A stretch of DNA of 8,938 bases. Origin: an uncultured Micavibrio sp. (lineage in GTDB: Bacteria; Pseudomonadota; Alphaproteobacteria; Micavibrionales; UBA1664). The stretch spans positions 1-8,938 of the forward strand of contig CAJXOI010000019.1 of assembly GCA_913057885.1 (NCBI GenBank), in the 5' to 3' direction. Within the stretch, counting starts at the first letter, position 1, and each line of letters begins with the position of its first letter. The notes beneath the pieces are model-generated. The model worked only from the letters and a program-made list of their open reading frames with translations. It was not told the DNA's origin and made no database searches. This document shows, in pieces, positions 6,727 through 8,938 of the stretch. The translations under genes and the position numbers were made by a program.

Positions 6727-8393
6727 TAATTATCCAGCCATTTTAATTCTGCTGCAGATAACATATCGCGGAGGATGCAATCCTCGTCAAAAGGCACTTT
6801 CGTAACTGTTTCAAAACATAAAAATCCATCATGTTTTGGGGCGGGTTGCACAAGCATCAAATTTTCATGACGGATTCCGAACGCGCCTTCCTCATAATAT
6901 CCTGGTTCATTGGAAAACAGCATGCCTGCAGATATTTTTTCATGTGATTTTGGCGAGATATTATACGGCCCCTCATGAACATTTAAATAATGCCCAACAC
7001 CATGGCCTGTGCCATGGGCGTAATCCAAACCATGATCCCACATCACCTTTCTGGCGATGGTGTCGAGTTGTATGCCGGTTGTGCCCTCGGGGAAAATGGC
7101 GGTGGCAAGGGCGATATGTGCCTTAAGGACAATTGTGAATTTTTCTTTCATCGCCTTGGTTGGCTTACCAATTGATATGGTGCGTGTAATATCGGTCGTG
7201 CCATCATCATATTGCCCGCCTGAATCAATCAACAATAATCCATTGCCTTTAATCTCAGTTGTGGACGGCGTACCATGAATTTTTGCGCCATTTGCATTCC
7301 ATCCCGCAATCGTGTCAAAGGATACGCCGCGGAAGGTTTTATCCTTTTGCCGTTCTTGCAATAACATATCTGCAACGTCTTTTTCCGTTAATCCCTTTGC
7401 GGATTTAATGATATCGATGACTTTGGCCACGGCCTTCCCGTCACGTTTGTGACATGCGCGAATACCGTCTTGTTCGGTTTCATTTTTGATGGCCTTGATC
7501 ATTCTGACAGGGTCTTCGTCGGTGATGACCTCGCATCCCGGGAAATTAAGGTGGGATGTCAACCAATCCGGCACACAATCAGGCACCAAAACCGTTTCGA
7601 CTTCTCTTTCAAACAAGGCGACATCGGTTGTAAATTCCGAAAGGGGGTGAAAGCTGACATGAAATGATCCTTTTTCATTCATATTAAAAGCATCGCAATC
7701 GGCGTTGGTATAGACTTTCAATTCCCTTTTACGGCAATTCATAACACCAATCCCCTTGAGGCCGGGAGCACAGGAATTTTCAACCGTCCTCAGGTTTAAT
7801 AGCCAAGCCAGTGAGTCAGGTGCAGTGATGATTAACCCCTCGATATCATTGTGAATGACGTCAAGGGCAACCATATTGAGTTTCTTTTTCGTCGATAGTC
7901 CAGATATTGTTTTGGGTATGGCGATCGTTGTTTGTTGAATATGTGATGGCCTCTCAGTCCATATTTTATCAATGGGGTGACGATCTAGGGGCTCTAAAAT
8001 CATGCCTGTATCATTACAGGCCTTTTGCATGTCTTTGGCTTCTTTACGTGTATGAAGCCATGGAGCATACCCAATAACGCGCCCTTTTTTAATGTTCTTA
8101 ATGGCCCACACGACAGGCGGGGTATCGGTATAATATTCAATGTCAAACAGGGTTGTATCTACCTGTTCTTTGGCAGAAACCGCATAGCGTTTATCAATAA
8201 AAACAGCGGCCATGTCTTTGGTAATGACGGCATAGCCTGCACTGGCGTCCAGACCTGTGAGGAACTTCAGGCGCTGGTTCGCAGGGTCCGGATGTTCAGA
8301 TTGCCACATATCACTGTTAGGAATGATAAAAGCATCAAGCTTTTGTTTCTTGATGACTTTTCTTAATTGGGTCAATTTGTCATTATAATTCAT
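6702..8393 (-). CDS. Xaa-Pro aminopeptidase, M24B family (XPNPEP1-like)
   Basis: This 563-residue cytoplasmic metallopeptidase removes an N-terminal residue preceding proline. It is the long three-domain form (eukaryotic aminopeptidase P1 type) rather than the about 440-residue E. coli PepP. A creatinase-like N-terminal domain (about 1-140) and a second such domain (about 155-310) precede the pita-bread catalytic domain (about 315-530) and a short C-terminal extension with LSAAELKWLDNYQ (545-557). All five metal ligands are visible: D390 (LLLIDSGGQY) and D401 (TTDITRT), H464 (GTGHGVGH), E496 (SNEPGYY) and E510 (RHEN). Spacing matches that of human XPNPEP1. H373 (KIHG) and H473 (NVHEG) match the substrate-site histidines. 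A dinuclear Mn site is expected. It is divergent from the membrane protein gene with only 37 bases between, and has no Shine-Dalgarno. Confidence 0.95.
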   Translation of the reverse strand: MNYNDKLTQLRKVIKKQKLDAFIIPNSDMWQSEHPDPANQRLKFLTGLDASAGYAVITKDMAAVFIDKRYAVSAKEQVDTTLFDIEYYTDTPPVVWAIKNIKKGRVIGYAPWLHTRKEAKDMQKACNDTGMILEPLDRHPIDKIWTERPSHIQQTTIAIPKTISGLSTKKKLNMVALDVIHNDIEGLIITAPDSLAWLLNLRTVENSCAPGLKGIGVMNCRKRELKVYTNADCDAFNMNEKGSFHVSFHPLSEFTTDVALFEREVETVLVPDCVPDWLTSHLNFPGCEVITDEDPVRMIKAIKNETEQDGIRACHKRDGKAVAKVIDIIKSAKGLTEKDVADMLLQERQKDKTFRGVSFDTIAGWNANGAKIHGTPSTTEIKGNGLLLIDSGGQYDDGTTDITRTISIGKPTKAMKEKFTIVLKAHIALATAIFPEGTTGIQLDTIARKVMWDHGLDYAHGTGHGVGHYLNVHEGPYNISPKSHEKISAGMLFSNEPGYYEEGAFGIRHENLMLVQPAPKHDGFLCFETVTKVPFDEDCILRDMLSAAELKWLDNYQKFARRK

Positions 8394-8402
8394 AAGAATG
8401 TT

Positions 8403-8429
8403 GTTATACTTATTTTAAGGAAAATTCAA
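8403..8429 (-). promoter_or_regulatory. Candidate promoter of the aminopeptidase gene, near-leaderless
   Basis: On the minus strand TTGAAT (8429-8424), a short 15-base spacer and TATAAC (8408-8403) precede the ATG at 8393 by nine bases, predicting a leader of about three bases and no ribosome-binding site. The element sits across the Shine-Dalgarno region of the divergent gene, so the two transcription units must interleave. Confidence 0.33.
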
Positions 8430-8430
8430 T

Positions 8431-8670
8431 ATGCCATATATACTTCTTATTGCGGGATTATTAATCGGTGGTTATGCGCTGTATCATTTTCTGAGGAAGG
8501 CCAACAAAGATCAGGCTCAAAAGGTTCTGCTGACGCTGGCGATTGGCCTGATGCTTGTAATGATTTTTGTCATGATTTTAACAGGTAAATTACCAATTGC
8601 GGCTATTCTGACGGCCGTTCTCATACCCTTATGCGTTCAGCTTTATCGTGTTTTTAATCGAGGTGAGTAA
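8431..8670 (+). CDS. Small three-helix membrane protein resembling the anchor of alphaproteobacterial DnaJ-type proteins, without J domain
   Basis: The 79-residue product is almost entirely membrane-embedded, with predicted helices at about 3-20, 32-51 and 54-72, separated by a basic KANKDQAQK segment and by TGKLP. The pattern of a first helix, an (R)xANxxxxxxxL segment, a helix ending in LTGxL and a third helix ending in R resembles, as I recall, the N-terminal region of alphaproteobacterial inner-membrane J-domain proteins, in which a J domain with HPD follows. Here the frame stops after NRGE and no J domain follows. It may therefore be a shortened relative or an independent small membrane protein. 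AAGG lies ten bases before the ATG (8417-8420). It is divergent from the aminopeptidase gene. After its stop the same frame stays open through 8671-8736 into the next ORF. Confidence 0.75.
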   Translation: MPYILLIAGLLIGGYALYHFLRKANKDQAQKVLLTLAIGLMLVMIFVMILTGKLPIAAILTAVLIPLCVQLYRVFNRGE

Positions 8671-8680
8671 TACCACCTTC

Positions 8681-8708
8681 TTGACCTTGGGCTTACAGGT
8701 GATAAGCT
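8681..8708 (+). promoter_or_regulatory. Possible promoter of the right-edge ORF
   Basis: TTGACC (8681-8686) is followed after 16 bases by TAAGCT (8703-8708) with a TG one base before it, an extended -10 arrangement. Transcription would begin around 8715, about 22 bases before the ATG at 8737, with GGGAGA in between as ribosome-binding site. The -10 itself is only 3 of 6 to consensus. The 66-base gap 8671-8736 shows nothing else clear. Confidence 0.25.
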
Positions 8709-8736
8709 CAATATCTATTACACAGGGAGAAAAAAT

Positions 8737-8938
8737 ATGAATACGACGACACAAGGCGACAAGAAACCACCAAAAGCACGGCATCTCAGAGTTGTCTCAG
8801 ACAACGGCTCAAAAAGATCAAGAAAAAATAATCCGGTCAAAAGACCCGTTATAAAATCTGCGCCCGTCCCGAGGCGCGAAGACCTTGACAGAACACCCCC
8901 TATAAGCGCAAGGGAAATATTTGAAGAGAATAAGGACA
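8737..8938 (+). CDS. Basic, disordered protein of unknown function, 5' end only (cut by window edge)
   Basis: An ORF starts at ATG 8737, seven bases after a strong AGGGAGA ribosome-binding site, and is open for 67 codons to the window end. The visible part begins MNTTTQGDKKPPKARHLRVV and continues with many Lys, Arg, Pro and Ser, so it is probably disordered; it becomes more acidic near the edge (ISAREIFEENKD). There is no signal peptide or membrane helix. Seven of its nine arginine codons are AGA or AGG, unlike the CGT/CGC-rich neighbours, and isoleucine is encoded by ATA three times. That could mean recent acquisition, low expression or simply amino-acid bias. It lies in the same frame as the preceding membrane-protein gene, separated by one TAA and 22 open codons. 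I cannot assign a function. Confidence 0.6.
   Translation, partial: MNTTTQGDKKPPKARHLRVVSDNGSKRSRKNNPVKRPVIKSAPVPRREDLDRTPPISAREIFEENKD

Noticed and set aside
6996..7030. Paired CCATGG palindromes
   Set aside because: They arise from codons for the conserved Ala-His-Gly-Thr-Gly-His-Gly metal-binding motif of the aminopeptidase.
8025..8366. 113-codon plus-strand frame opposite the aminopeptidase gene
   Set aside because: It is a shadow of the N-terminal creatinase-like domain, with no independent support.

Overview
The window looks like a compact stretch of chromosome from a moderately AT-rich alphaproteobacterium. The pointers are the TrmL and HemF sequences, the alphaproteobacterial type of CCA-adding enzyme next to a DUF1285 protein, slt beside smpB, and a small membrane protein resembling the anchor of alphaproteobacterial membrane-bound DnaJ proteins. 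I cannot place it below class. I see no tRNA, rRNA, CRISPR array, insertion sequence, prophage gene or attachment site.

Layout. At the left edge is the 5' end of a gene for an exported protein (minus strand, cut by the window). Divergent from it is a two-gene operon on plus: trmL (tRNA wobble 2'-O-methylation), joined through TAATG to hemF (oxygen-dependent haem synthesis). hemF meets the CCA tRNA nucleotidyltransferase gene tail to tail, with the stop codons overlapping. Going leftwards on the minus strand run slt (periplasmic lytic transglycosylase), an orphan NarL/FixJ-type response regulator, a DUF1285 gene and the CCA-adding enzyme gene. Divergent from slt is smpB (trans-translation), followed by a small uncharacterised ORF that converges on and overlaps a gene for an M24B Xaa-Pro aminopeptidase (minus). 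At the right edge are a 79-residue three-helix membrane protein (plus) and the beginning of a disordered, basic protein with unusual arginine codons, cut by the window end.

How the genes relate. Most are housekeeping: tRNA modification and maturation (trmL, cca), ribosome rescue (smpB), haem synthesis (hemF), peptidoglycan turnover (slt) and peptide recycling (pepP-like). No coherent new multi-gene system is visible. Packing is tight, with several gene overlaps and divergent gaps of 37 to 91 bases.

Points of interest. (1) Several genes have no Shine-Dalgarno sequence but a promoter-like -10 box six to ten bases before the start codon, suggesting leaderless mRNAs. (2) A perfect 7-bp dyad lies upstream of the orphan response regulator. 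(3) A 53-base run of pure A/T lies inside the cca gene. (4) The DnaJ-type membrane anchor has no J domain. (5) Genes I would expect between slt and smpB (dapA) and between DUF1285 and cca (a NUDIX hydrolase) are absent.
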